Source: Rhodobacterales bacterium HKCCE2091 | GTDB lineage: Bacteria > Pseudomonadota > Alphaproteobacteria > Rhodobacterales > Rhodobacteraceae | Length of the DNA: 64,000 nt | Assembly: GCA_015689685.1 (NCBI GenBank) | Contig: WVSL01000008.1 | Span: 1 to 64,000, forward strand | Direction of reading: 5' to 3' | In this document: piece after piece, positions 49,768-60,214 of the stretch | How the letters are laid out: each line of letters begins with the position of its first letter | How positions within the stretch are numbered: position 1 is the stretch's first letter | Notes under the pieces: generated by a model | Database searches by the model: none | The model's input: the letters and a program-made list of their open reading frames with translations, nothing else | What the model was told of the DNA's origin: nothing | Made by a program: the position numbers and the translations under genes

Positions 49768-50291
49768 GGCCGCCTGAGCGTAGGGCAGGAGGACCGCCGG
49801 ATGAACAGGATGTGCTGTGCGCGGGGGAGAGGGAGCCTTGTGCGGAGCCGCGCATCGGCTTGGCGCGGTGCGGTGGTCCGAGCGAGGTCCATGGGCGGAG
49901 TGCCTCAAGAGACAGAGGTTCCGCTCTGCAAAACCCATAACTTCAGCACTGCCGGCTGGCATACAGTCCGAGCGTTTCCGACTGGAGGCTGGCCAGCGCT
50001 CCCCCAAATCGCGCCGAGCCGCGCATCGTCGGGCCGCGGTGCGGCGATCTCACGGACCGGCTACAGCAATTTATCCATCAAGGTCAGGAGTAGCTACCAG
50101 CTAGCTCCAGGCTCCACCACATCGCCGTGCCGGGGGGCGGCCCGGCGATGCGCGGCGGCCTTCGGCCTTGTTCCGCGCCGGTGCTTCAGCGGATCGGTGA
50201 TTTGACCTATTGGCCCAACGGGCATTGGTCATTTCTCACCCACGGCCAGCCTTGGCGATTGCCCGTCCCGAACCGACAGGTCCGCGCCCGC
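49768..50291. other. 524-bp gene-free stretch with an imperfect direct repeat
   Basis: No coding sequence with a plausible start was seen on either strand. The segment has less GC bias than its surroundings in places (49915-49960, 50050-50110, 50200-50250) and carries the 13-mer gagccgcgcatcg twice (49845 and 50016) with partly matching flanks. It might be the remains of a degraded gene or hold an sRNA; neither is shown. Confidence 0.4.
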
Positions 50292-51614
50292 TCAAACCCG
50301 CGGCTTCACCTTCAGAAGCGGCATCACCTCGGCCATCTCCGGCCCCCGCTCACGCCCCGTCACCGCCTTGCGGAGCGGCATGAACAGGCCCTTGCCCTTG
50401 CGGCCCGTGGCCTCCTTCACCGCGGCGGTCCACTCGCCCCAGGTCTCCGGCCCGTAGGGCGGCTCCGGCAGCAGCGCCAGCGCCTCGGCGACGAAGTCCC
50501 GGTCCTCCTCGGCCACGAGCGGCGTCGCGCCGTCCCGAAACAGCTCCCACCAGCCGGCGATGTCCTTGCGGGTCTCGATGTTCTCGCGTGCCACCGACCA
50601 GAAGGCCTCCGCCTCTGCCTCGGGCACACCCGCCGCCGCGACATCGTCCGCCACGGCGGCGAGCGGCAGGGAATGCAGGTAGCGCGCGGTCAGCGGCTTC
50701 AGATCCTCCAAGTCGTACTTCGTGGGGGCGGAGCCGAAGTGGGACAGGTCGAAGCCCTCGGCGATCTCGTCCAGCGACCCCGCGATCTCCACCGGTTGCG
50801 ACGATCCGATCCGCGCCATGTGGCTCAAGAGCGCCATCGGCTCCACCCCGGCCGCGCGCAGGTCGCGCAGCGCGAGCGAGCCGAGCCGCTTCGACAGCCC
50901 CTCCCCCTGCGGCCCGGTCAGCAGCGAATGGTGCGCGAAGGACGGCGCCTCGAACCCGAGCGCCTGCATGATCTGGATCTGGGTCGCGGTGTTCGTCACG
51001 TGGTCGGACCCGCGCACGACATGGGTGATGCCCATGTCGGTGTCATCCACGACCGAGGCGAGCGTGTAGAGCACCTGCCCGTCCGCGCGGATCAGCACCG
51101 GGTCCGAGACGCTGGCCGCGTCGATCGAGATCGCGCCGAGGATGCCGTCCTCCCACTCGATCCGCTCCTGGTCGAGCTTGAACCGCCAGACCCCCTCGCC
51201 CCGCTCGGCCTTCAGCGCCGCGCGCTCGTCGTCGGTCAGCTTCAGCGCGGCGCGGTCGTAGACCGGCGGCTGGCCCATGTTGAGCTGCTTCTTGCGCTTG
51301 AGGTCGAGTTCCGTCGGCGTCTCCCACGCCTCGTAGAAGCGCCCGGCCGCGCGCAGCCTATCGGCGGCGTCGGCGTATCGGTCGAGCCGCTTCGACTGCC
51401 GCTCCTCCCGGTCCCAGGTCAGGCCGAGCCATTCGAGATCCTCTCGGATGCCGTCGGCGTATTCCTCCTTCGACCGTTCCGGGTCGGTGTCGTCGAGACG
51501 CAGGATGAAGGTGCCGCCCGCCTTGCGCGCGATCAGGTGGTTGAACAGCGCGGTGCGCAGGTTGCCGACATGGATGTAGCCCGTCGGCGAGGGGGCGAAG
51601 CGGGTGACGGTCAT
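50292..51614 (-). CDS. gltX: Glutamyl-tRNA synthetase
   Basis: The 440-residue class I enzyme has HIGH-type SPTGYIHVGNLRTALFN and KMSKS-type GLSKRLGSLAL. It is somewhat short for GltX, as in the second (GltX2-like) copy of alphaproteobacteria; whether it charges tRNA-Glu, tRNA-Gln or both cannot be told. Confidence 0.94.
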   Translation of the reverse strand: MTVTRFAPSPTGYIHVGNLRTALFNHLIARKAGGTFILRLDDTDPERSKEEYADGIREDLEWLGLTWDREERQSKRLDRYADAADRLRAAGRFYEAWETPTELDLKRKKQLNMGQPPVYDRAALKLTDDERAALKAERGEGVWRFKLDQERIEWEDGILGAISIDAASVSDPVLIRADGQVLYTLASVVDDTDMGITHVVRGSDHVTNTATQIQIMQALGFEAPSFAHHSLLTGPQGEGLSKRLGSLALRDLRAAGVEPMALLSHMARIGSSQPVEIAGSLDEIAEGFDLSHFGSAPTKYDLEDLKPLTARYLHSLPLAAVADDVAAAGVPEAEAEAFWSVARENIETRKDIAGWWELFRDGATPLVAEEDRDFVAEALALLPEPPYGPETWGEWTAAVKEATGRKGKGLFMPLRKAVTGRERGPEMAEVMPLLKVKPRV

Positions 51615-51677
51615 GAACGGGCTCCTTCCGGGCGCGATCCTCTTTCACAAGGGGCAGGTTTTGTCCATATCGGCGCA

Positions 51678-52085
51678 ATGACCGACTGGACCGACATCGA
51701 GGCCCCGGACCTGTCCGAGTTCGAGACGATGGCCGAGGCCGCCATCGCCACGCTGCCCGAGGTCTACGCGAGGGCCGCGCGCGAGGTCGTGCTCAGGATC
51801 GAGGATTTCGCCAGTGATGCGATGCTCGACGAGCTCGACATCGACAACGCCTACGACCTGACCGGGCTCTATGACGGCATCCCGCTGACCGAGAAGTCGG
51901 TGATGGATCAGCCGATGGGGCCGGACACGATCTGGCTTTTTCGCCGCCCGATCCTGGAGGAATGGGCGGATCGCGGCGACGTGGCGCTCGGCGCGCTCGT
52001 GGCCCATGTGCTGGTCCACGAGCTTGCCCACCACTTCGGCTGGTCCGACGACGACATTGCCTCGATCGACGAATGGTGGACCTGA
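51678..52085 (+). CDS. Zincin-like metallopeptidase domain protein
   Basis: The 135-residue acidic protein has the H-E-x-x-H motif in VHVLVHELAHHFGWSDDDIAS-type context (HELAHHFG), with the third ligand pattern of the 'metallopeptidase family, minimal zincin' group widespread in alphaproteobacteria. Its function is not established. It is divergent from gltX by 63 bp. A much longer ORF over the same region is a shadow of gltX. Confidence 0.85.
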   Translation: MTDWTDIEAPDLSEFETMAEAAIATLPEVYARAAREVVLRIEDFASDAMLDELDIDNAYDLTGLYDGIPLTEKSVMDQPMGPDTIWLFRRPILEEWADRGDVALGALVAHVLVHELAHHFGWSDDDIASIDEWWT

Positions 52086-52119
52086 AGGCTGTGGACAGGA
52101 CTGTGCGCGCGGCTGTGGA

Positions 52120-52554
52120 TCACTCCGGGTGCACCGGCCATCGACGCGACAGGTCGTCGAGCCCCGCGCGGATCAATTCCGCCAGGACCTCCGTATCCAC
52201 GTCGTCGAGCTTGTTGATGTAAAGGCAGGACTTTCCTGTCTTGTGCTTGCCGAGCCGGGACAGGATCGCGCCGAAGTCGGCGTATCCGGGCGTGATGTAG
52301 ACAGACAGGGCCGACTTGCGCGGGGAAAACCCGGTGGCCAGGAAGTCGCCTTCGCGCCCGCTGGCATAGACGTAGTGATACCGGCCATAGGCGATGATGG
52401 ACGGGCCCCACATCCTCGGGGTCCAGCCCGTCACCTCGCGTAAGATCGCGTCGAGCCTGCGGCATTCGTCGCGGCGCCGCCCGGGTTCTATCGCGTCGAT
52501 GAATGTCGCGACCGGGACATCGGTCGCGACCGTCTTGTTGCCGGCATCTGCCAT
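52120..52554 (-). CDS. DUF1801 protein
   Basis: The 144-residue protein has the DUF1801 core: FIDAIEPGRRRDECRRLDAILREVTGWTPRMWGPSIIAYGRYHYVYASGREGD, and KTGKSCLYINKLDDVD. The fold is shared with a lipid- or ligand-binding YdhG-like group. The role is unknown. Confidence 0.88.
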   Translation of the reverse strand: MADAGNKTVATDVPVATFIDAIEPGRRRDECRRLDAILREVTGWTPRMWGPSIIAYGRYHYVYASGREGDFLATGFSPRKSALSVYITPGYADFGAILSRLGKHKTGKSCLYINKLDDVDTEVLAELIRAGLDDLSRRWPVHPE

Positions 52555-52613
52555 GGGGCGAAGCTAGCAGGTTTCGCGCCCGGACACACCGGTCCGGGCA
52601 CGGCGCTGCTCGA

Positions 52614-53204
52614 TCAGGCGGCGATCTTCCCGGCGAACTCCACCAGCCGCTTCACCTGGTGGCGGGCGGAGGTCTTGGCCTCCTCGGTCACGTTGCCGGC
52701 CTGGACGACGGTGCCGTAGGGGTTGCCGCCCGCCTCGAACACGGACTGGTCGGTGTAGCCCGGCGCGACGATGATGCCGCCCCAGTGCATCACGGTGGTG
52801 TAGAGGCTGATGAGCGTCGTCTCCATCCCGCCGTGGCGGTTCTGGGCGGAGGTCATCGCGCTCACCGCCTTGTTGGCGAGCTTGCCTTCCATCCAGAGCG
52901 GGCCGAGCGTGTCGATGAAGGCGCGCAGCTGGCTCGCGACGACACCGTAGCGGGTCGGGGCCACGAAGAGATAGGCGTCGGCCCAGGTCATGTCGTCATG
53001 GCTGACCTCGGGGATGTCGGCGGTCTTCTCGGCCTGGGCCTTCCACGCGTCCTGCCCGGCCACGACGCCCTCGGGGGCGGTTTCGGGCACGCGCAGGAGC
53101 CGGACTTCGGCGCCCGACGCACGGCCCGCCTCGGCGGCGATCTCGGCCATCTGGTGGTTGGTACCGTAGGTCGAATAGAAGATGACGGCGAGCTTCACGG
53201 ACAT
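52614..53204 (-). CDS. wrbA: NAD(P)H:quinone oxidoreductase, WrbA type
   Basis: The 196-residue flavodoxin-like protein starts [19 protein letters not shown] (FMN phosphate loop) and has [23 protein letters not shown] and [15 protein letters not shown]. WrbA reduces quinones by two electrons and protects against oxidative stress. AGGAG precedes the ATG. It is followed upstream by the photolyase gene on the same strand (109-bp gap). Confidence 0.93.
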   Translation of the reverse strand: MSVKLAVIFYSTYGTNHQMAEIAAEAGRASGAEVRLLRVPETAPEGVVAGQDAWKAQAEKTADIPEVSHDDMTWADAYLFVAPTRYGVVASQLRAFIDTLGPLWMEGKLANKAVSAMTSAQNRHGGMETTLISLYTTVMHWGGIIVAPGYTDQSVFEAGGNPYGTVVQAGNVTEEAKTSARHQVKRLVEFAGKIAA

Positions 53205-53313
53205 TGGGGACTCCTGAGGTTTCGGGTCTGGTTGGTCTGCCCGGGAAGTTGCGGCCAAAGCCCCGTTCCTCAATTCCGAGACCACGCGCGGGTCCTGTTC
53301 GGTGCTGCACAGG

Positions 53314-54843
53314 TCAGACGCGGGTGCCCCGTGACAGCCGGCCGAGAAAGGTTTCCGCGCTGTCGAGTGTCGCCCGCCGCTTCGCATCGTCCATCCGGTC
53401 CCACGTCCGGTACATGTTCGCCATCCGCGGGTTTTCCGCGAAGTGGTCGCGGTGCCGGTCGAGGAAGGCCCAGTAAAGGTAATTGTACGGACAGGCGTTT
53501 TCCCCAGACTTTTCCCGCACGTCATAGGCACATTGATTGCAGTAGTCGGACATGCGGTTGATATAGTTGCCGCCGGAAACATAGGGCTTCGATCCCACGA
53601 TCCCGCCGTCGGCGAACTGGCTCATCCCGATGACGTTCGGGGCCTCGACCCATTCGTAGGCATCGGCGTAGACCGACAGGTACCATTCGTGCACCTCGGC
53701 CGGGTCGATCCCGGCCAGCAGCGCGAAGTTCCCCGTCACCATCAGCCGCTGGATGTGGTGGGCATAGGCCTCGTCCCGCGTCTCGGCGATGGCGTGGGAC
53801 AGGCAGGCCATGTCGGTCTCCGCGTCCCAGTAGAAGCCCGGCAGCTTGCGGCGGTGGTTCAGCGCGTTGCGGCCGGTGTAATCCGGGCCTTCGAGGAAAT
53901 AGACCCCGCGCATGTATTCCCGCCAGCCGATGATCTGGCGGATGAACCCCTCGGCGGAATTGACCGGCACGTCGCCGGCCGCGTAGGCCGCCGCCGCCGC
54001 GTCGCAGATCTCCCGCCAGGTCAGCAAGCCCGCGTTCAGGTACATCGACAGGACGGAATGCGCGAGAAAGCGGTCGCCGGTCAGCATCGCGTCCTGGTAG
54101 TCGCCGAACCGGGGCAGGCTTCGCTCGATGAAATGCGCCAGCGCACGGCGCGCCTGGCCCCGGTCGGTCGCGAACCAGAACGGGCGGAGCGTGCCTAAGT
54201 TGCTGGCAAAACGCTCCTCCACGAGATCCAGCACCGCTTCCACCGTCTCATCCGGGGTGAACTGCATCGGGCCCGAGAAACCGGCATCGTCCGGCGCGGG
54301 CTTGCGGTTGTCGTGGTCGTGGTTCCACTTGCCGCCCGCGGGCTTGTCGCCCTCCATCAGGTAGCCGGTCTTGCGCCGCATCTCGCGGTAGAACCACTCC
54401 ATCCGGAGTTCCTTGCGCCCATCAGCCCAGTCCTCGAACTCCCGGTGGCTGGCGAGGAAGCGGTCGTCGGGAAAGACGTGGACCGGGACCGGGCAGTCCT
54501 CCAGCGCCGAAATGAGTCGCCATTCGCCCGGCTCGGTGGCGAGGATCTCCGTCGCACCGGTCTCTTCCGCCCGCGCCAGCAACTCGCCCACGATGGAACC
54601 CGCATTGCCTTCGTCGTCGAGCTTGCGATAGCGCACGTCCCACCCCGCGTCGGTGAGTCGTTCGGCAAACTTTCGCATCGCGGCGAAGATGAACGCGATC
54701 TTCTTGGGGTGGTGCGGGACGTAGCTCGCCTCGTCCGCCACCTCGGCCATCACGACCACGTCGCGGTCCCGGTCGGCTTCCCGCAGGGCCGCGATCTCCT
54801 CGGTCAACTGGTCGCCGAGCACGAGAACCAGCCGCTTCACCAC
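53314..54843 (-). CDS. FeS-type photolyase/cryptochrome (CryB/PhrB, prokaryotic (6-4) group)
   Basis: The 509-residue protein belongs to the FeS-BCP group: LVLGDQL at the N-terminus, a C-terminal FAD region ([19 protein letters not shown]) and four Cys for a [4Fe-4S] cluster at residues 347, 435, 438 and 451 (offset by three from Agrobacterium PhrB). These enzymes repair (6-4) photoproducts or signal. Its 3' neighbour is wrbA; its start overlaps the SDR stop by 7 bp. Confidence 0.93.
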   Translation of the reverse strand: MVKRLVLVLGDQLTEEIAALREADRDRDVVVMAEVADEASYVPHHPKKIAFIFAAMRKFAERLTDAGWDVRYRKLDDEGNAGSIVGELLARAEETGATEILATEPGEWRLISALEDCPVPVHVFPDDRFLASHREFEDWADGRKELRMEWFYREMRRKTGYLMEGDKPAGGKWNHDHDNRKPAPDDAGFSGPMQFTPDETVEAVLDLVEERFASNLGTLRPFWFATDRGQARRALAHFIERSLPRFGDYQDAMLTGDRFLAHSVLSMYLNAGLLTWREICDAAAAAYAAGDVPVNSAEGFIRQIIGWREYMRGVYFLEGPDYTGRNALNHRRKLPGFYWDAETDMACLSHAIAETRDEAYAHHIQRLMVTGNFALLAGIDPAEVHEWYLSVYADAYEWVEAPNVIGMSQFADGGIVGSKPYVSGGNYINRMSDYCNQCAYDVREKSGENACPYNYLYWAFLDRHRDHFAENPRMANMYRTWDRMDDAKRRATLDSAETFLGRLSRGTRV

Positions 54844-55502
54844 GGCACCGGCTTCCCGGCCCAGTCGAAAAACCCGCCGGTGTCAGCGTGCGTCAGCCCG
54901 TCCATCACCGCGATCAGGTTCTCCGCCGCCTGCTCCGGCGAAACCTTGTCGTGGCCGGTGTAGCTGGCGGTGAAGGGCGTGGCGACGGTGCCGGGATGCA
55001 GCGCGACGACCACGGCCTCCTTGTACCGCCGCCCGATCTCGATCGCTGCGCTGTGGGTGATCTGGTTCGCGGCGGCCTTGGCGGCGCGGTAGGAATACCA
55101 GCCGCCCATCCGGTTGTCGCCGATCGACCCGACCCGCGCGGTCAGAACACCGAGAACCGATCGCCCCTCGCGCGGCAGGAGCCGCGGGGCATGGCGCAGC
55201 ACGAGCGCCGGGCCGAGCGCGTCGACGGCGAAGACCCGCGCCATCGCGGCCGCGTCGATGGCGTCGAGCGACTTCTCGGGCGCGCCGCCCTCGGGCGCGA
55301 GGATGCCGGTCGCGACCACGATCCGGTCGAACGGCCCCTCCACCGCTCCGAGCACCCGGTCGAGGCTGGCCGCGTCGGTCACGTCCAGGCCGTCGCCCGA
55401 ACGTGACAGGCCCGTCACCTCGGCCCCGCGTGCCTCCAGCGCCGCGCACAATGCCGCACCGATCCCGCCCGATGCCCCGATGATGAGTGCCCGTTCCGCC
55501 AT
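54837..55502 (-). CDS. Short-chain dehydrogenase/reductase
   Basis: The 221-residue SDR has the NAD(P) loop IIGASGGIGAALCAALEARG and the catalytic Tyr-x-x-x-Lys (YSYRAAKAA). It has an Rxx start of a C-terminal region TPFTASYTGHDKVSPEQAAENL. It overlaps the photolyase gene, suggesting a common transcript. The substrate is unknown. Confidence 0.9.
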   Translation of the reverse strand: MAERALIIGASGGIGAALCAALEARGAEVTGLSRSGDGLDVTDAASLDRVLGAVEGPFDRIVVATGILAPEGGAPEKSLDAIDAAAMARVFAVDALGPALVLRHAPRLLPREGRSVLGVLTARVGSIGDNRMGGWYSYRAAKAAANQITHSAAIEIGRRYKEAVVVALHPGTVATPFTASYTGHDKVSPEQAAENLIAVMDGLTHADTGGFFDWAGKPVPW

Positions 55503-55616
55503 GACGCGGAGCTAGGTGGCGGCGGGGCGGCGTCAAATCCGGGCCGGAAACGGGTCAGCAATCCTGCCGCGCATTTGGGGTTTTCATCCGGGATTTCGTT
55601 TGTAAACTCCGCCGCC

Positions 55617-55703
55617 ATGACCGGCAGGATTCATATCGCTTCCATCGACGCGCCCCAGGCGCGCCTGCCCCTGCTCGGCCTGCTTCTTCTTAGCCGCCTC
55701 TGA
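55617..55703 (+). CDS. leuL: Leucine-rich leader peptide of leuA (28 residues)
   Basis: The ORF MTGRIHIASIDAPQAR continues with LPLLGLLLLSRL: eight of the last twelve residues are leucine. It stops 75 bp before leuA. This is the hallmark of ribosome-mediated attenuation by leucine supply. GAGCG (55702-55706) can pair with CGCTC (55724-55728), and the following GGCGC (55716) can pair with CGCGCC inside the leader; no U-tract is seen. Confidence 0.85.
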   Translation: MTGRIHIASIDAPQARLPLLGLLLLSRL

Positions 55704-55778
55704 GCGTGCCATTCGGCGCGACCGCTCAGGGGGGACACAGCGCCGGAAGCACATTCCACCAAGGCTAGGAAAAGACCA

Positions 55779-57341
55779 ATGACCGACAAGAACCGAGTGT
55801 TGATTTTCGACACGACCCTCCGCGACGGCGAGCAATCCCCCGGCGCGACCATGAGCCACGACGAGAAGCTGGAGATCGCCGGCCTGCTCGACGACATGGG
55901 CGTCGACATCATCGAGGCCGGATTCCCGATCGCCTCCGAAGGCGACTTCGCCGCCGTGTCCGAGATCGCGAAGAACGCGAAGTCCGCAACGATCTGCGGC
56001 CTCGCCCGTGCGAACTTCAAGGACATCGACCGCGCGTGGGAAGCTGTCCGCCACGCGAAATCGCCGCGGATTCACACCTTCATCGGCACCTCGCCGCTCC
56101 ACCGCGCGATTCCGAACCTCACACAGGACGAGATGGCGGAGCGGATCCACGAAACCGTCACCCACGCCCGCAACCTCTGCGACAACGTTCAGTGGTCGCC
56201 GATGGACGCGACGCGCACGGAGTGGGATTACCTCGCCCGCGTGGTCGAGATCGCGATCCGGGCCGGGGCGACCACGATCAACATTCCCGACACCGTCGGA
56301 TACACCGCCCCGGTGGAATCGGCCGACCTGATCCGGCGGCTGATCGCGGAGGTGCCGGGTGCGGAGGAGGTGATCTTTTCCACCCACTGCCACAACGATC
56401 TCGGCATGGCGACGGCCAACAGTCTCGCAGCCGTGGCCGGCGGGGCGCGGCAGATCGAGTGCACCATCAACGGCCTCGGCGAACGCGCGGGCAACACCGC
56501 GCTCGAAGAGGTGGTGATGGCGATGAAGGTGCGCCACGACATCATGCCGTGGACCACCGGCGTCGACAGTACCAAGATCATGCATATCAGCCGCCGGGTC
56601 GCGACGGTCTCCGGCTTCAACGTCCAGTTCAACAAGGCCATCGTCGGCAAGAACGCCTTCGCGCACGAAAGCGGCATCCACCAGGACGGGATGCTCAAGA
56701 ACGCCGAGACCTTCGAGATCATGCGCCCGCAGGACGTGGGCCTGTCCGAATCCTCCCTGCCGCTCGGCAAGCACTCGGGCCGCGCCGCGTTGCGGGCGAA
56801 GCTGAAGGACCTCGGCGTGGAAATGGCCGACAACCAGCTCGGCGACCTGTTCGTGCGGTTCAAGGCGCTCGCGGACCGCAAGAAGGAGGTGTTCGACGAC
56901 GATCTCGTCGCGCTCGTCTCCGATGCCGGGTCGGCGGATGCCTCCGACCACCTGGAGGTGAAGTTCCTGCGCGTGATCTGCGGCACCGAGGCGCCGCAGT
57001 CGGCGGACCTCATCCTCCGCGTGGGCGACGCGGAGAAACGCGTGACGGCCAAGGGCGACGGCCCGGTCGACGCCTGCTTCAACGCGGTGAAGGAATGCTT
57101 CCCCCACGGCGCGCGGTTGCAGATCTACCAGGTCGGCGCCGTCACCGAGGGGACGGACGCGCAGGCCACGGTCAGCGTCCGGCTCGAGGAGGAGGGGCGC
57201 ATCGCCACCGGCTCGTCGGCCGACACCGATACGGTCGTGGCGAGCGTGAAGGCCTACGTCAACGCGCTGAACCGCCTGATTCTGCGCCGCGAAAAGGGCG
57301 GCACCGATACGCCCGAGGTCAGCTACAAGGACGCGGGCTGA
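55779..57341 (+). CDS. leuA: 2-isopropylmalate synthase
   Basis: LeuA makes the first committed step of leucine synthesis from acetyl-CoA and 2-ketoisovalerate. The 520-residue protein has IFDTTLRDGEQSPGATMS, the metal site STHCHNDLGMA, NGLGERAGN and the C-terminal LeuA dimer/feedback domain (from about residue 390). It is preceded by the leucine leader peptide. AGGAAAAG lies before the ATG. Confidence 0.97.
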   Translation: MTDKNRVLIFDTTLRDGEQSPGATMSHDEKLEIAGLLDDMGVDIIEAGFPIASEGDFAAVSEIAKNAKSATICGLARANFKDIDRAWEAVRHAKSPRIHTFIGTSPLHRAIPNLTQDEMAERIHETVTHARNLCDNVQWSPMDATRTEWDYLARVVEIAIRAGATTINIPDTVGYTAPVESADLIRRLIAEVPGAEEVIFSTHCHNDLGMATANSLAAVAGGARQIECTINGLGERAGNTALEEVVMAMKVRHDIMPWTTGVDSTKIMHISRRVATVSGFNVQFNKAIVGKNAFAHESGIHQDGMLKNAETFEIMRPQDVGLSESSLPLGKHSGRAALRAKLKDLGVEMADNQLGDLFVRFKALADRKKEVFDDDLVALVSDAGSADASDHLEVKFLRVICGTEAPQSADLILRVGDAEKRVTAKGDGPVDACFNAVKECFPHGARLQIYQVGAVTEGTDAQATVSVRLEEEGRIATGSSADTDTVVASVKAYVNALNRLILRREKGGTDTPEVSYKDAG

Positions 57342-57469
57342 ACACCGGCGCTTCCCACCACGTCATTGGGCCGGGCAACATCAGCCTGGCCCGATGACCG
57401 AGGGCCCGACCGTCCCCGACCGGGGCTCGACCCGCCGAACCCGGCGCATTGACCGGCCCGCGGTCGCAT

Positions 57470-57530
57470 GACCCATTTCTTTGCTTTCACAAATACCTCG
57501 GGGAGCGCGAGGGGCTGGCCCCTCGCCCCG
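57470..57530. repeat. REP-like palindrome in the leuA-mreB gap
   Basis: In the 353-bp gap 57342-57694, CGAGGGG (57508-57514) and CCCCTCG (57519-57525) form a 7-bp palindrome around a 4-base loop, following ccatttctttgctttcac and an acaaatacctcgggg tract. From memory, similar 'caaata-ctcgggg + palindrome' sequences recur between genes in Rhodobacterales. The gap also holds a 9-bp GC stem (57368-57392) just after leuA that may end its transcript, and no gene. Confidence 0.45.
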
Positions 57531-57637
57531 CCATCGCCACGCGCGACCCGCGCGGGCCGCGCGCGGAGACTCGCCGCCCCTGCCGGATTCCGCCTTTACG
57601 CCCCCCCGTGCGGACGCCTATATGCAGGCCGGTTTGA

Positions 57638-58735
<1,098 letters not shown>

Positions 58736-58754
58736 CCGCCCGCGAGGTGCCGGA

Positions 58755-59693
58755 TTGGCCCGCGACCGCGACGAAGACAGCTATGCCCGCCCCGTCCGAC
58801 GCCTGCTTCTGACGGTTCTCGTGTTGTGCCTTGTGTCGCTGACGCTGATTTGGCGCATTGACAACCCGCGGATGGAACGCGTCCGCGCCGCCATCGTCGA
58901 TCGTTTCGTGCCGAACATGGACTGGGCCATGACGCCGGTGACAGGCACCGCGCGGATGTTCGACGACTTCCAGTCCTACACCCGGCTCTACGAGCAGAAC
59001 GAACAACTCCGGCGCGAATTGCAGCAGATGCGCGCGTGGCGCGAGGCCGCGCTGCAGCTCGAACAGGAAAACGCGCGGCTCCGGGAACTGTCCCGTGTGC
59101 AGCTCGACCCCGAACTGACCTTCGTGACGGGCGTCGTGCTCGCCGATTCCGGCTCTCCGTTCCGGCGCTCGGTGCTTTTGAACGTCGGCGCGCGCGACGG
59201 CATCCTCGACGGGTGGGCGGTGATGGACGGGCTTGGCGTCGTCGGCAGGATCTCGGGCGTGGGCGAAGGTTCCTCCCGCGTGATCCTGCTGACCGATTCG
59301 AACAGCCGGGTGCCGGTGACGGTCCAGCCCTCGGGCCAGCAGGCATTGCTGATGGGCGACAACTCCCCCGCCCCGGTGCTGGAATTCATCGAGGCGCCCG
59401 AGGACATCTCGGCCGGTGACCGCGTCGTGACCTCGGGCGATGGCGGGCTTTTCCCCTCGGGCCTCCTGGTCGGACAGGTCGCGGTCACGCCCGACGGCCG
59501 CCACCGCGTGCGGCTTTCGGCGGACTACGCGCGGATGAGCTTTCTGCGGGTGATGCGGAGCCACCCCGGCACCACCATCAACGATCCCGGCGGCCTGATC
59601 GGCCCGCCCTGGCCGCTGCCCGAAGAGGCCCCGGCGACGCCGGAACCGCGGCCCGAAAGCGCGCGCGCGGAGGAAGCGGGGGTGCGCCCGTGA
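58755..59693 (+). CDS. mreC: Rod shape-determining protein MreC
   Basis: The 312-residue protein has one N-terminal transmembrane helix (LLLTVLVLCLVSLTLIW), a coiled coil (LYEQNEQLRRELQQMRAWREAALQLEQENARLRELS) and the periplasmic beta-domain. It ends in a Pro/Glu-rich tail. The start appears to be TTG at 58755, with AGGTG six bases before it. It overlaps mreD by 4 bp. Confidence 0.94.
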   Translation: MARDRDEDSYARPVRRLLLTVLVLCLVSLTLIWRIDNPRMERVRAAIVDRFVPNMDWAMTPVTGTARMFDDFQSYTRLYEQNEQLRRELQQMRAWREAALQLEQENARLRELSRVQLDPELTFVTGVVLADSGSPFRRSVLLNVGARDGILDGWAVMDGLGVVGRISGVGEGSSRVILLTDSNSRVPVTVQPSGQQALLMGDNSPAPVLEFIEAPEDISAGDRVVTSGDGGLFPSGLLVGQVAVTPDGRHRVRLSADYARMSFLRVMRSHPGTTINDPGGLIGPPWPLPEEAPATPEPRPESARAEEAGVRP

Positions 59694-60211
59694 TCGTCTC
59701 CTGGCACATCTGGACCTACCGCGCGCTCTATCTCGGGCTTGCGCTGGTCATCATCACCGCCCGTCTCCTGCCGCTGAACCTGGGCGATTCCGGGCTGCCG
59801 GCGCCCGACGTGCTTCTGGCGCTGACGCTCGCGTGGCTCCTGCGGCAGCCCGCCGTGGTACCGATCGGCTCCATCGTCGTCGTGTTCCTGCTGGCGGATT
59901 TCCTGTTCCAGAAGCCGCCCGGCCTGTTCACCTGCCTTGTCCTCCTGGTGACGGAATCGGTGAAGTCGCGGCGGGCTCAGATGACCGAGGTGAACTTCCT
60001 TGTCGAGTGGGCGTCCGTCGCCGGAACGGTGTTCACGCTCCTGATCCTGGAGCGGGTGGCGCTCTGGGTCCTGTTCCTGTCGCAGGACCCGCTCGGGCTG
60101 ACGCTCGTCCACGGGCTTCTGACCGTCGCCGTCTACCCGCTGGTGGTGCTGGTGTCGCATTTCCTGCTCGGGATGCGTAAGCTCCGCCCGATGGACGCGG
60201 AGGCCGTCTGA
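59690..60211 (+). CDS. mreD: Rod shape-determining protein MreD
   Basis: The 173-residue membrane protein has about five helices and the usual MreD length and position between mreC and mrdA. It contains LPAPDVLLALTLAWLLRQP and LADFLFQKPPGLFTCLVLLVTE. Its GTG start overlaps the mreC stop (GTGA). Confidence 0.9.
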   Translation: MIVSWHIWTYRALYLGLALVIITARLLPLNLGDSGLPAPDVLLALTLAWLLRQPAVVPIGSIVVVFLLADFLFQKPPGLFTCLVLLVTESVKSRRAQMTEVNFLVEWASVAGTVFTLLILERVALWVLFLSQDPLGLTLVHGLLTVAVYPLVVLVSHFLLGMRKLRPMDAEAV

Positions 60212-60214
60212 GCG

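Noticed and set aside
50127-52085. 652-codon frame suggesting a giant protein
   Set aside because: Its first part is antisense to gltX; only the last 135 codons from ATG 51678 show a real domain (zincin).
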